Positions 37,724 through 46,033 of a stretch of 64,000 nt of DNA are shown here, piece after piece. A program made the position numbers and the translations under genes. The stretch is taken from assembly GCA_964399235.1 (NCBI GenBank), contig CAYNQC010000001.1, positions 1 to 64,000 of the forward strand. Direction: 5' to 3'. Source of the DNA: DASPPK01 sp964399235 (GTDB lineage Archaea; Thermoproteota; Bathyarchaeia; Bathyarchaeales; Bathycorpusculaceae). Position 1 is the stretch's first letter. Every line of letters starts with the position of its first letter. A model generated the notes under the pieces. It searched no databases. It was not told where the DNA came from and saw nothing but the letters and a program-made list of their open reading frames with translations.

Positions 37724-37983
37724 GCGAGTCAAAGGGGGAGCCGAAGGGGTTCCTGGCGGGGAAGCAGTACCGGAAGGTGGCGCTGGCGCGGTGCGTCATG
37801 GTGGTCGCCGTGTTCGACCGCGAGGTCGGCGACTGGGCGGCCTACATCGACGCCATCCTCGGAAACGACCACTCGTTGGAGTGGGGGGCTGTGGTGGACC
37901 ACGGCGTGAAGCTCCCGAAGGAGCTGGCGGCGGTCCTGTTCCCCTCCCTCGCGGCGGACAAGGGGCTGAAGTGGCGGGAGTGA
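37720..37983 (+). CDS. Hypothetical protein, 87 aa
   Basis: ATG 37720 in an ATGA overlap. KVALARCVMVVAVFDREVGDW suggests a beta-alpha core. No family recognised. Confidence 0.6.
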   Translation: MSESKGEPKGFLAGKQYRKVALARCVMVVAVFDREVGDWAAYIDAILGNDHSLEWGAVVDHGVKLPKELAAVLFPSLAADKGLKWRE

Positions 37984-37994
37984 CGGAGGATAAC

Positions 37995-38294
37995 ATGAGA
38001 TTCTTCGACATCGGAAACCGGGCGAAGGAGGGATTCTGGGCCGTGGCCCGCGACGAGGCCAAGGCGCTTCAGATCGCGCTCGACGACGGCCATATCAAGA
38101 CACTGAAGGAAGCGAGAATCCACGAGCTCCCGTCCCAGGACTTTGTAGGGAAGCCCGGCATTTCTGAGCTGGAGGCCGAGGGCTACGAGGGGCGTATCGG
38201 GTGGCAGGGAAGGGCCTACTCGCTCATGGAGGTCCTGCAAGGGAAGCCCAAGGAACCAGGGGAAAAGGCGAAGTGCAGGTGGGTCAAAGCGTAA
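37995..38294 (+). CDS. Hypothetical protein, 99 aa
   Basis: ATG 37995 after GACGGAGGATAAC. KEGFWAVARDEAKALQIALD and RIHELPSQDF; small alpha/beta protein, unknown. Confidence 0.6.
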   Translation: MRFFDIGNRAKEGFWAVARDEAKALQIALDDGHIKTLKEARIHELPSQDFVGKPGISELEAEGYEGRIGWQGRAYSLMEVLQGKPKEPGEKAKCRWVKA

Positions 38295-38305
38295 GGGAGG
38301 AACCG

Positions 38306-38731
38306 ATGACCGAGATGACCGACAAGCGGGTGGCCTCCCTGCCCAAGTGGGCGCGGGAAGCCCTGGAGGACCGGCGGCGGGAGGTCGGGGCCCTGAGGGC
38401 GGAGATCGCCCACCTCCGGGGCCTGGTCAAGCCGGGCCGGATCTTCTACCAGGTCAGCATGAACGAGCCCGTCTACATCCCCGAGGAGGCGCGGGTGTTC
38501 TTCCGGGTCGGGGAGATGGCGGAGCAGCGCCACAAGAGCGACGAGATCGAGATCGACCTCGACTCGAACCAGAAGATGCTCAACGTCCGCTCCTCGTTCG
38601 GGGGCGTGGGCGTCCTGCCCCAGGCGGAGAACGCCGTGGTCCTCTTCCCGCAGTCGAAGTGCGACATCGACAGGGGCGGGCCGTGGACCGTCCCGGTGGG
38701 GAACGAGAAGCCGGGGGAGAAGAAGGGATGA
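38306..38731 (+). CDS. Hypothetical protein with coiled-coil start, 141 aa
   Basis: ATG 38306 after AAGGGAGGAACCG. Residues 14-40 form a coil (WAREALEDRRREVGALRAEI); the rest is beta-rich (RIFYQVSMNEPVYIPEEARV). Function unknown. Confidence 0.6.
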   Translation: MTEMTDKRVASLPKWAREALEDRRREVGALRAEIAHLRGLVKPGRIFYQVSMNEPVYIPEEARVFFRVGEMAEQRHKSDEIEIDLDSNQKMLNVRSSFGGVGVLPQAENAVVLFPQSKCDIDRGGPWTVPVGNEKPGEKKG

Positions 38732-39015
38732 CGCGACCTCGTGGGTGGGAGACCGTCAACGTGAATCGGGCCACGATGGACAGGGATCGTCTGAACCTCT
38801 GCCTGGACGCGGTGAAGACCCTTCCGAGGGACGTGCGGGAGTATTTCGCCGAGAGATTCAGGAGGGGCTGCATCGAACACCACAAGCCCTGTGAGGAAGA
38901 CGCGGCCATGGAGATCTACCGGTACGCTTTCTTCGGGGAGAAGCCCCCGAGGCGGTTTCGGAACGTCATCAAGCCGATTCTGGTGTTTTTGAAGCTTGCG
39001 GGGGAAGGGGATTGA
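38728..39015 (+). CDS. Hypothetical protein, 95 aa
   Basis: ATG 38728 in an ATGA overlap. Helical, basic, with CIEHHKPCEEDAA in the middle. Function unknown. Confidence 0.6.
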   Translation: MTRPRGWETVNVNRATMDRDRLNLCLDAVKTLPRDVREYFAERFRRGCIEHHKPCEEDAAMEIYRYAFFGEKPPRRFRNVIKPILVFLKLAGEGD

Positions 39016-39017
39016 GC

Positions 39018-39545
39018 ATGGGATACTCGATGGCGACTCCGATCAAGAGCCCGGCGGCCAGGACGCGGATGCTCCGCTTTCTGAAGAAGAACTGGAGGCC
39101 CTGGCCCACCATCATCGGGAGGCCGAAGGAGGGCCAGTACCTCTCCGATCCAAGGGGGGAGAATCTGTCCTACGACCACGGGAAGTGCCGGATCGGGTTC
39201 GACTTCAACGCCGGGGACGGCGAGCGGACCTACGGCTGGTGCATGTGCGCCTGGATGGCCCTCAAGGTAGGCAGGAGGATGAAGCATGACGGGAGGAAGA
39301 TCCCCTACTTCGTCTACGACGGGCACGAAACGATCAAGGTGATCGTCGGCCCGCCCGACGAGACGGGGAAAGATCGGTACGACGAACTTGGAGTGCTTCA
39401 TCCGAGCATCCACGCCCGGCCTACACCCTTTCTCACGGCCATTGGAAGGCGTGTTCTGAAGACGCTGGAGAACGGGCGGAAGAAGGACCGGGAGACTATT
39501 CGCAAGGAGATCGGGAGGCTGGATGCCCTGTGGGCGAAGGAGTGA
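39018..39545 (+). CDS. Hypothetical protein, 175 aa
   Basis: ATG 39018 immediately after the previous stop; GGGGAAGGGG upstream. Has a basic start, a GWCMCAWMALKVG segment and IPYFVYDGHETIKVIVG strands. No recognised domain. Confidence 0.6.
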   Translation: MGYSMATPIKSPAARTRMLRFLKKNWRPWPTIIGRPKEGQYLSDPRGENLSYDHGKCRIGFDFNAGDGERTYGWCMCAWMALKVGRRMKHDGRKIPYFVYDGHETIKVIVGPPDETGKDRYDELGVLHPSIHARPTPFLTAIGRRVLKTLENGRKKDRETIRKEIGRLDALWAKE

Positions 39546-39548
39546 GTC

Positions 39549-39944
39549 ATGCCTTGGTGGAAGATCAAGATCGTACACGGACCAGGCCATCAGTCCGAGA
39601 CCGTGAAGTACAGGTTCTTCCGGCGTCTCACGAAGGCCGAGGCTGATGATGTCATGACCGAGGAGGCCAACGCGGTGGAAGGCGATTGGCCCATCGTCAA
39701 GATGGGCAGGGTCGCGGCCCTCCCGGCATCCAAGCACAAGGAACTCACCCAGCATTACCACTACCGGCGCGACGACGCGGTCGCCATGCTGGAGATCCTG
39801 GGGAAGACGAAGACCACCCGGGAGTACGAGTGGCGGTGTCGGAAGTGCGGGGACAGGTGGACCCGGTTCGTCAAGAGATGCCCCAACGGGGTATGCGGAG
39901 GCAGGGTGAGGCGGGTGGTGAAGAAGCAGGAGGACGATGCCTGA
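39549..39944 (+). CDS. Protein with C-terminal zinc ribbon, 131 aa
   Basis: ATG 39549 after AAGGAGTGAGTC. N-terminal ferredoxin-like or phage GpW-like pattern is possible but unproven; the C-terminus YEWRCRKCGDRWTRFVKRC ending CGGRV is a clear zinc ribbon. Overlaps the next gene. Confidence 0.7.
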   Translation: MPWWKIKIVHGPGHQSETVKYRFFRRLTKAEADDVMTEEANAVEGDWPIVKMGRVAALPASKHKELTQHYHYRRDDAVAMLEILGKTKTTREYEWRCRKCGDRWTRFVKRCPNGVCGGRVRRVVKKQEDDA

Positions 39945-40254
39945 CAGCGGTGAAATGGTGCGGCTCTACATCGGGAGGGAGTCCACCTCCAACGACGCGA
40001 AGTACCACGTCTGGACGCCGGTCGACGCTGGGAAGGGCCTCCTTGAGACCGGGGTCCGGTCCTCGTGTGGGCGCGTGAGCTATGTCCCGAGGGTGATTTT
40101 TTACCACGGGATGTGGAACAAGCTGGAGAGGTACAAGGGGGACTTGTGCAAGAAGTGCCGGTGGGCCGAGGCGAAGATGATGGTCCTTCTCTCCGACTCT
40201 GACAAGGCGAGGACACCGGAGGAGCACGGGCTGTTCGTCGAGGTGATCGAGTGA
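39937..40254 (+). CDS. Hypothetical protein, 105 aa
   Basis: ATG 39937 after GCAGGAGGACG. Beta-rich, with a CKKC pair near residue 65. Ends in an overlap with the GTG of the receiver-domain gene. Confidence 0.6.
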   Translation: MPDSGEMVRLYIGRESTSNDAKYHVWTPVDAGKGLLETGVRSSCGRVSYVPRVIFYHGMWNKLERYKGDLCKKCRWAEAKMMVLLSDSDKARTPEEHGLFVEVIE

Positions 40255-40592
40255 AAATCCTGATCCTCGAAGACAACGACGCCAGGATCGTCCACTTTCG
40301 TCGCGTGACGATGCAGCACATGGTGGAGATCGTGAAGACGGCGAAGGAGGCGATTCAGAAGCTCGACGGGGCCTGGGACATTGTTTCTCTTGACCATGAC
40401 CTCGGTGGGAAGGAAATGGTGGGCTCGGGGGAGGGGACCGGGTGGGAGGTGGCGAAGTGGCTCGCGGACCACCCCGAGAAGAAGCCCCCCTATATCATCC
40501 TGCACAGCTTCAATGTTCCGGGCAGGAAGAACATGGCCGCCCTTCTTCCAGAGGCACTGGAGGAGCCCGGCTGGTGGAGCAAGGGGTTATGA
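40251..40592 (+). CDS. Receiver-like protein of the cyclic-phosphate processing type, 113 aa
   Basis: GTG 40251. Starts KILILEDNDARI and has SLDHDLGG (Asp48, His49, Asp50) and HSFN (His85). This is the pattern of the receiver-like family I recall as the cyclic-phosphate processing receiver domain (cPPRD), in which His residues replace part of the phospho-acceptor site. A role on RNA ends or cyclic nucleotides has been proposed for that family, so it might work with the ligase or the tRNAs. Only the family placement is well supported. Confidence 0.8.
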   Translation: MKILILEDNDARIVHFRRVTMQHMVEIVKTAKEAIQKLDGAWDIVSLDHDLGGKEMVGSGEGTGWEVAKWLADHPEKKPPYIILHSFNVPGRKNMAALLPEALEEPGWWSKGL

Positions 40593-40876
40593 GGGCGTAC
40601 GTCTACCTGCTGGGGGCCAGGAAGGGGTATTGGCCGAAGGCCCACTGGTTCTTCGACGACGATCCCGATGTTCGCGGGGGGGTCGTCGCAGCACCGTGTG
40701 GGTTGATGGCGAACAAGGCGTCGATGGGAAGTCCGACGTCGACCTACTTCCTGTCCACCACCAGGAACGGGAAGACCCTCCCCATCTCTGCGAAGTGGTG
40801 TACGAAATGCAGGCGGTGGATGCATAGGCATCAGGAGGAGCTCCTGGTCCATGAGCGGATTCTGGAGGCGAGATGA
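40589..40876 (+). CDS. Hypothetical protein, 95 aa
   Basis: ATG 40589 in an ATGA overlap. RAYVYLLGARKGYWPKAHWF then CTKCRRWMHRH suggests a metal-binding tail. Unknown. Confidence 0.6.
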   Translation: MRAYVYLLGARKGYWPKAHWFFDDDPDVRGGVVAAPCGLMANKASMGSPTSTYFLSTTRNGKTLPISAKWCTKCRRWMHRHQEELLVHERILEAR

Positions 40877-41193
40877 TCTGCAAGTTCGACGTGTCGAATC
40901 CGAAGGGGATCACCGGTCGCAGGCCATGCTACGTTTGCGGGCTGGGGGTCCGGCGGGTTCTTCGGAAGGATTGCCCGTACCGGAAGTCCGAGGAGAAGGC
41001 CGCCGCCCTCCTCAAACGCTTCTTGGACTACTACAAGAGCATTGGGGAGGCCCTGAAGGACGTGCGGGAGCTTCGTAGATCTGGGGAGCCCGGGAAGTCG
41101 GACCGAATGGAAATCGAGAAGCTGGTGTCCGAGCTCAATCGCCACCGGCAGGCGTACTACCACGAGATGTCCAAGGTGGGGGGCCTCACCTGA
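40873..41193 (+). CDS. Hypothetical protein with Cys motif and helical tail, 106 aa
   Basis: ATG 40873 in an ATGA overlap; last gene of the P6 unit. CYVCGLGVRRVLRKDCPY at residues 19-36, then a long charged helix. Function unknown. Confidence 0.6.
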   Translation: MICKFDVSNPKGITGRRPCYVCGLGVRRVLRKDCPYRKSEEKAAALLKRFLDYYKSIGEALKDVRELRRSGEPGKSDRMEIEKLVSELNRHRQAYYHEMSKVGGLT

Positions 41194-41369
41194 AGGGGGA
41201 ACCGTGGGGTGGAACGAGCCCCCGGGAGGGTCCTTGACCTCCGTTTCGGGACTGAAATCACCGAATCGCCAATCCTCGGCATCGTGATCCACCTATAGGG
41301 GAAACGGCTACTTTACCCCTGGACACCTACCCCCGGAGAGATTTCTTGCCATCTTTTTCGGAATTCCCC

Positions 41370-41397
41370 TTGACAAATAATATGAACGATATATACT
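41370..41397 (+). promoter_or_regulatory. Promoter P7 (TTGACA-16-TATACT)
   Basis: TTGACA 41370-41375, TATACT 41392-41397, with GGAATTCCCC before and TATAGTGAAT after. About 175 non-coding bases precede it. Confidence 0.9.
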
Positions 41398-41425
41398 GTA
41401 TATAGTGAATCGAGGAGGACGCAAG

Positions 41426-41632
41426 ATGGACTGGAAGAAGGTCGAAGAGCTGAAGAAGGTGGTTCGGGCGGAGGAGCGGGACTGGGTGGAGGCGGGGATC
41501 AAGATGGCGGAACGCCGCCGGGAGCTGGGGCCGGAAGTCCGCCTCAGCGGGCACGGGTCCAAGGAGGGGGCCTCCCGCAGGGCGAGGAACGAGGCGCACC
41601 GCCTGATGAGCCTCCGGGGGATCGAGGCATAG
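41426..41632 (+). CDS. Hypothetical helical protein, 68 aa
   Basis: ATG 41426 after CGAGGAGGACGCAAG. Charged helix (DWKKVEELKKVVRAEERDW). First gene of its unit. Confidence 0.65.
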   Translation: MDWKKVEELKKVVRAEERDWVEAGIKMAERRRELGPEVRLSGHGSKEGASRRARNEAHRLMSLRGIEA

Positions 41633-41666
41633 GAAGGGCTTCCAAGAGGAGCCGAAAGGGGACGAG

Positions 41667-41876
41667 ATGGATGAGCGCGAAAGCAATGAGGCGGCGGATC
41701 AGGTTCTGGCGGCGATCCGCAGGAGCGAGGGGATGCTGGCGGGGATGAGGCGGGTCGAGGCGGAGCAGTACAAGCGGGATCGCCGGAACCAGCGCCGAAG
41801 GGAACGCGACCAGGTCATGCGGGACCTGGGTCTCACCAAGGTCAAGGGCGCTCTCGGGGGCACCTACTGGGAGTGA
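41667..41876 (+). CDS. Hypothetical highly charged protein, 69 aa
   Basis: ATG 41667 after AAGGGGACGAG. Very Arg/Glu-rich (RRVEAEQYKRDRRNQRRRER). Could bind nucleic acid. Confidence 0.6.
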   Translation: MDERESNEAADQVLAAIRRSEGMLAGMRRVEAEQYKRDRRNQRRRERDQVMRDLGLTKVKGALGGTYWE

Positions 41877-41913
41877 GCATCCAAGGCCCGGAACGAGGTG
41901 AAAGGGAGAAGCC

Positions 41914-42309
41914 ATGAACGACGCCACGAGTTTCCTGAAGACCTTCGGGTTCAAGGGGGTCTACAACGGGTTGTCCTGTACCCGGAAGATCTCCGACGGC
42001 AGGATCGCCCGCATCACCCTTTCCGAGGAGAACGGACGCGGCATCCCGACCAGCGAGACCTACGTGTCGCTGAAGGTCGAGATCATCGGGACGAAGACGG
42101 GGCTGATCGACAAGGCCATGTTCTCCTTCGATGACCACCTTCCCACGAAGACCCGGACGGATGGCCGGAAGGATTACCCCATCGGCAACAACCGGACCTT
42201 CCAGGTCATCTCTCACTGCGGGTGGGAGTGGTACATCGCCATCCCCAAGTCGGTTCTGCCCCTGACGCAGGCGGTGGACGAGTACATCGGGATGTTCGAC
42301 GAAAAGTAG
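41914..42309 (+). CDS. Hypothetical protein, 131 aa
   Basis: ATG 41914 after AAAGGGAGAAGCC. Alpha/beta protein, LSCTRKISDGRIARITL then GRKDYPIGNNRTFQVI. No family recognised. Confidence 0.65.
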   Translation: MNDATSFLKTFGFKGVYNGLSCTRKISDGRIARITLSEENGRGIPTSETYVSLKVEIIGTKTGLIDKAMFSFDDHLPTKTRTDGRKDYPIGNNRTFQVISHCGWEWYIAIPKSVLPLTQAVDEYIGMFDEK

Positions 42310-42317
42310 AGGCACCG

Positions 42318-42722
42318 ATGCAGTGGCACTACAGCCTGAAACACGCCAACGAGATCCTGCGCCTCCTGCGGAAGGAGCTCGGGCGCAACGGGAGAGGGGT
42401 CACGATCGAGGCGTGGGCGAATTGCCGGGAGCAAGGTTACTGCCTCAAGGTGTGGCCGGTGGGGATGGTCGTGGACAGGGCGATTGGCATCTGCTTCGCC
42501 CAGGAACGGAGTGGCGACCGCCTCACGGTCATCACCGGGCCGATTCTGGAGTTCAACAACCAGACGAACCAGCCATCGGAGAAATTGTGGGAGAATCGGA
42601 GAGGCTTCAGCGATAACGGCGAGGCCGCGAGATACATCGCGGCCCGTGTGTTTCAGACGATTGAGCCGGTCGCTGCCGCCCTCATGGGGGTGAACGACGC
42701 AATCGCGGAGAAAAAGAAATGA
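42318..42722 (+). CDS. Hypothetical protein, 134 aa
   Basis: ATG 42318 after AGTAGAGGCACCG. QWHYSLKHANEILRLLRKEL then beta strands (YCLKVWPVGMVVDRAIGI). Unknown. Confidence 0.65.
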   Translation: MQWHYSLKHANEILRLLRKELGRNGRGVTIEAWANCREQGYCLKVWPVGMVVDRAIGICFAQERSGDRLTVITGPILEFNNQTNQPSEKLWENRRGFSDNGEAARYIAARVFQTIEPVAAALMGVNDAIAEKKK

Positions 42723-42729
42723 GTCCCAT

Positions 42730-43086
42730 TTGCTTCAAGCGCAAGATGGAGTTTACTTGTTGATCCGGAAAATATCCCCGAGGACGTATCGCCAGAAGAT
42801 GCTCGCCATTCGTTCGGTGGAGAAGCGAGGATACAAGAGGTCCGCCTGTCTCACCCCGTCGCTTCGGCGGGCTGGGGTTCGCATCGAGATGGTCATGTTC
42901 CCCTGCAACGGTAAGTTCCGGTGGGTGCCGTGGGCTCCGAAGTGGGCGGTCGACCTGGGCTGGAAGCTGCGCGGGCTCAAGATTCATCCAGGGGACAGGA
43001 AGGCAGTCTTCAAGGAGGCGGCGAAGCTGGGGAAGCCGGGTCCTTTGGCCCGGTCGGTCATCGTGGCGGGGAGGATGATGGGGTGA
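42730..43086 (+). CDS. Hypothetical basic protein, 118 aa (start uncertain)
   Basis: TTG 42730 gives 118 residues; TTG 42760 (better placed ribosome-binding site GATGGAG) is an alternative start. Basic, with MFPCNGKFRWVPWAPKWAVD. Overlaps the next GTG. Confidence 0.5.
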   Translation: MLQAQDGVYLLIRKISPRTYRQKMLAIRSVEKRGYKRSACLTPSLRRAGVRIEMVMFPCNGKFRWVPWAPKWAVDLGWKLRGLKIHPGDRKAVFKEAAKLGKPGPLARSVIVAGRMMG

Positions 43087-43376
43087 GCGAGCCCACGGGA
43101 GCGGGATGGGTCTACGGCTGCGCGGTGTGCAGGGTCAGTCCCCAGGCTCAGGCCATCTGCCTTTGTCTCGTTTGCGGGTCGGCGCACTCCCTGTGTTTCG
43201 ACTGCCTGAACGCAATGGCCGACCTCGGGATGGTCGAGGAGAGAGTCGAGACGTATGTTCAGGAGTCCGGCAACAACTTCACCCCGAGGCATACGACGAC
43301 GGTCAACAAGCACGACCTGCTCCAGTGCCCGAAGAAGGCAGGAGTTCGAGCGGCAGTTATTCTGGCGAGAAGATGA
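43083..43376 (+). CDS. First of three tandem Cys-rich paralogues, 97 aa
   Basis: GTG 43083. Pattern CAVC, then CLVCGSAHSLCFDC, then LQCPKK. The same order (CxxC, CxCGxxHxLCxxC, CP+) occurs in the next two genes, so the three arose by tandem duplication. Probably a compact zinc-binding fold. Confidence 0.7.
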   Translation: MSEPTGAGWVYGCAVCRVSPQAQAICLCLVCGSAHSLCFDCLNAMADLGMVEERVETYVQESGNNFTPRHTTTVNKHDLLQCPKKAGVRAAVILARR

Positions 43377-43612
43377 ATTCGCAAACGATTTGCGAATACT
43401 GCGGCGACCTGAAGAGCCGTTGGGACGGGAGCAGTACGTGGATGAAGATCGTCTGCTCCTGCGGAATCGTCCACGACCTTTGTCCGTTTTGCTATCAGTA
43501 TTGCAGGATCAAGAAATTCGTCGAGAAGGTGTGGATTTTTACGCGGGGGGAAGAGGAGCGATTGATCGCGTGCCCGAAGGATTTACGCGTCGCGGATCGG
43601 ATGACGAGATGA
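43373..43612 (+). CDS. Second tandem Cys-rich paralogue, 79 aa
   Basis: ATG 43373 overlaps the previous stop. CEYC, CSCGIVHDLCPFC, then ACPKD. Codons 2-8 lie in palindrome copy 5. Confidence 0.7.
   Translation: MNSQTICEYCGDLKSRWDGSSTWMKIVCSCGIVHDLCPFCYQYCRIKKFVEKVWIFTRGEEERLIACPKDLRVADRMTR
43380..43394. repeat. 15-bp palindrome copy 5, CGCAAACGATTTGCG
   Basis: Extends to nine-base arms (ATTCGCAAA/TTTGCGAAT, 43377-43397). It is inside the second tandem paralogue's coding sequence, near its start. Confidence 0.8.
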
Positions 43613-43869
43613 TCTGTGAATCGTGTCGAACGGAATTTATCGTCTCGGGATCTATCAAGTATCTCGGGTGCCCGTGCGGGGGAGTTCACGCCATTTGCGG
43701 ATTGTGTGTGGGATCCCTTGTGAGTGACGGGTACGCCCACTATTCAGACCCATCCAAGTCCCTGAAGAGGGTGGCGAACACCAACAGGATGCTCCCCGAG
43801 CCGAAATTGGATGTGGTTCTCGACGTTTGCCCCAGGGCAATGTGGGTGGCGAGGATGATGCTGGGGTAG
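43609..43869 (+). CDS. Third tandem Cys-rich paralogue, 86 aa
   Basis: ATG 43609 in an ATGA overlap. CESC, CPCGGVHAICGLC, then DVCPRAMWVARMM. Last gene of the P7 unit. Confidence 0.7.
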   Translation: MICESCRTEFIVSGSIKYLGCPCGGVHAICGLCVGSLVSDGYAHYSDPSKSLKRVANTNRMLPEPKLDVVLDVCPRAMWVARMMLG

Positions 43870-44028
43870 GATTTCCATTCGTTTCCGCGTCGCCCGCCTC
43901 CGATCGTCCCATCCGCCGACCAAGAATGTCCGTACCCCTCGGAACCGAGGACGTTTTTGTCCCGAAGCCCACCATGTGGGCTACCGAGGAACTTTCTGCC
44001 TTCTTTCGGAATTCTTCCGGAATACCCC

Positions 44029-44056
44029 TTGACAAATTAAGCGAACGATATATACT
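44029..44056 (+). promoter_or_regulatory. Promoter P8 (TTGACA-16-TATACT)
   Basis: TTGACA 44029-44034, TATACT 44051-44056. The 160 bases upstream hold no gene but include GATTTCCATTCGT (43870), repeated at 51944 before promoter P11. Confidence 0.9.
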
Positions 44057-44106
44057 GTATGATGTAAGGTGCAGGAAGCGAAGGCAGGAAACGAAGGAGG
44101 ACAAGG

Positions 44107-44622
44107 ATGAACGCGACGAGCCAGACGAGCCAGACGACGATGAGCCGCAACGAGTTCGCGGCCCTCCTCAACGGACGGGGCGGATGCACCCCGGTCGGCC
44201 TCCTCACCCGGACGAGCCCGAAGGTCCGCAAGACCGGAAACCCGAACCCGGTGGTCTTCCGGATCACCCGCCGGGGCGGATTCATCGGCGGGGACTACGA
44301 GAGCATCGCCAACAACAAGAACGAGCGCCAGGGCGAGGCGCGGGACTTCGAGGCCCTCCCCCTCCCTTGGGGCCAGCACGCGGGCCGGTTCTTCATCGAG
44401 CACAAGGGCAACCTCTACCTGAAATTCTTCCCGACGGCCAACGGGTGCAAGGGCGAGGACAGGTGGGTCACGCCGGACGGGGTCGAGATCGACCTCGCGG
44501 TGATCCAGCCCTTCCTGCCGGAAGCGGGCGAGGGGAGGGGCGGGGTGCCCTGGAGAACGATCGGGATGACGAGCATCGAAGAGGTCACCATCGACGGCCA
44601 GACGATCACCCTCAAGGACTAA
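44107..44622 (+). CDS. Hypothetical protein, 171 aa
   Basis: ATG 44107 after CGAAGGAGGACAAGG. N-terminal Ser/Thr-rich segment, then a basic alpha/beta domain (PVVFRITRRGGFIGGDYESI; AGRFFIEHKGNLYLKFF). Carefully biased codons and a strong promoter suggest high expression, but the role is unknown. Confidence 0.7.
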   Translation: MNATSQTSQTTMSRNEFAALLNGRGGCTPVGLLTRTSPKVRKTGNPNPVVFRITRRGGFIGGDYESIANNKNERQGEARDFEALPLPWGQHAGRFFIEHKGNLYLKFFPTANGCKGEDRWVTPDGVEIDLAVIQPFLPEAGEGRGGVPWRTIGMTSIEEVTIDGQTITLKD

Positions 44623-44626
44623 ACCG

Positions 44627-44668
44627 GGGCGGGGAAGCCCCCCGCCCTCCGGCTCCGAAAGGGGCCGG
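44627..44668 (+). other. Two tandem RNA hairpins between genes
   Basis: GGGCGGGG (44627-44634) pairs with CCCCGCCC (44640-44647); then CCGGCTCC GAAA GGGGCCGG (44649-44668) folds with a GAAA tetraloop. No T-run follows, so processing or partial termination is likelier than a classic terminator. Confidence 0.6.
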
Positions 44669-44708
44669 GAGGCCGAGGGCTACCGAGGAACGACGAAGGA
44701 GGACGAAG

Positions 44709-45083
44709 ATGTTCCTGAGCGACATCGACAAATGCACCCCTGGGCACACCTGCAAGACCTGCGGGGCGGTGGCGACCGAAGCCGTCGAGGTCGAGTCCGA
44801 GTACGGGGGCCGGTGGTGGGAGACCTACTGCAAGGCCCACGCGGAAGTCCGGATGGATCAGCTCCAGGCCGAGTACGACGCGGAGAAGGAAGAGGAGAAG
44901 AAGGAACTGGGCTTCTGCCCCTTCTGCGGATACCGCAAGGATCGCCACGCGGCGGATTGCTTCGACTTCCTGGATGGGGTTACCCTGCGGATCGAAGGCA
45001 ACCACGAGATGGAGAAGGCCCTCGAAAAGGAAGACGCCATCCTGGTGCTGGCCCGGCGGTTCATCCCGAGTTTGACGGAGTAG
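44709..45083 (+). CDS. Cys-rich protein with two zinc motifs, 124 aa
   Basis: ATG 44709 after GAAGGAGGACGAAG. CKTCGA near residue 15 and CPFCGYRKDRHAADC near residue 72. The middle is acidic. Function unknown. Confidence 0.65.
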   Translation: MFLSDIDKCTPGHTCKTCGAVATEAVEVESEYGGRWWETYCKAHAEVRMDQLQAEYDAEKEEEKKELGFCPFCGYRKDRHAADCFDFLDGVTLRIEGNHEMEKALEKEDAILVLARRFIPSLTE

Positions 45084-45093
45084 GGAGGACGCG

Positions 45094-45582
45094 ATGTCCG
45101 AGATGAAGAAGTTCCGGGTTCTGATTGGCCGCACGACTTTCAACTTGATGGAGTTCATGGTCGACGGGAAGACCAAGAAGGAAGCCAATGCGGCGGCGGT
45201 CGACGAGGCTCGCGCCATGGGTGCGGGTGACTGGGGCCAGGACAACATCGAGTTCAGCGTCGAGGACACGAACATCGTCAACGACAAGGCGGAGTTCACG
45301 CGGGTGCGTCTCATCCGGGCGTTGGGGAAGGTGGCCGAGAGCATGAGGGAGGCGGCGAAGGAGAAGGACGGCCTGGAGGTGATGCACTGGCAGGACGCCA
45401 AGGACTACGAGACCATCCAGCAGCTCGTGCGGGAACGGAAGCAGAAGGAAGCGCGCAGAGCCTACGCCGACCTGGACACGGCGGCTCGCGACTACCTCTT
45501 CGAGAAGGGCATCTCCGGGGACGAAGACAAGGACGGGGCGATCACGGAGTACCTGGGCCTGGAGAAGATCGGGAAACCATGA
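45094..45582 (+). CDS. Hypothetical protein, 162 aa
   Basis: ATG 45094 after GTAGGGAGGACGCG. N-terminal beta-alpha pattern (KKFRVLIGRTTFNLMEFMVD) resembles small phage proteins with an internal repeat; C-terminus helical. Overlaps the next gene. Confidence 0.6.
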   Translation: MSEMKKFRVLIGRTTFNLMEFMVDGKTKKEANAAAVDEARAMGAGDWGQDNIEFSVEDTNIVNDKAEFTRVRLIRALGKVAESMREAAKEKDGLEVMHWQDAKDYETIQQLVRERKQKEARRAYADLDTAARDYLFEKGISGDEDKDGAITEYLGLEKIGKP

Positions 45583-45746
45583 CGAAAGCGCATTCACCAA
45601 AGTGGTACGAGAACTACGCCAACGTCGTGGCGGTCGCCCGGCTCCTTGTGGAGGAGGGGTGGGATGCTTCCCAGTTGATTCGCTTCCTGGAGAAGCCCTG
45701 GAAGTGGGGCGAGAAGTGGGACGAGGTCCTGCGGAGGAGAGGATGA
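45579..45746 (+). CDS. Hypothetical protein, 55 aa
   Basis: ATG 45579 in an ATGA overlap; ends in another with the next gene. WYENYANVVAVARLLVEEGW suggests a helical mini-domain. Unknown. Confidence 0.55.
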   Translation: MTKAHSPKWYENYANVVAVARLLVEEGWDASQLIRFLEKPWKWGEKWDEVLRRRG

Positions 45747-46033
45747 CGAAGGAAGAGCTGGATCTGGTCTTCCACCGGGCGCACCAGCCGGTGGAGAACG
45801 CCAACGAGAAGGCCGGGGCCTGCTCCGGGATCTCTTCTTGGGAGGAGCCCAAGGACGTGACCTTGGAACAAGCGGCGGCCTTCCTGCGCTGGCAGGCCCT
45901 CCAGTTCAACGGGGAGTGGAATACCGAGATGCTGCGGGAGGCCCGCGCCTGCCTTCGCAGACGGGCGACCCTGATGCGCGGGGGGCCGGGGTGGGTGGTG
46001 GTCTGGGACGGCCTTCCGCAGGAGTCCCAATGA
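45743..46033 (+). CDS. Hypothetical protein, 96 aa
   Basis: ATG 45743 in an ATGA overlap. Helical; DVTLEQAAAFLRWQALQFNG. Overlaps the next gene. Confidence 0.6.
   Translation: MTKEELDLVFHRAHQPVENANEKAGACSGISSWEEPKDVTLEQAAAFLRWQALQFNGEWNTEMLREARACLRRRATLMRGGPGWVVVWDGLPQESQ

Noticed and set aside
43827..44708. Upstream extension of the 44709 gene frame across the 44107 gene
   Set aside because: The extension overlaps a well-supported gene and promoter P8 and is Pro/Arg/Gly-rich; ATG 44709 has a strong ribosome-binding site.
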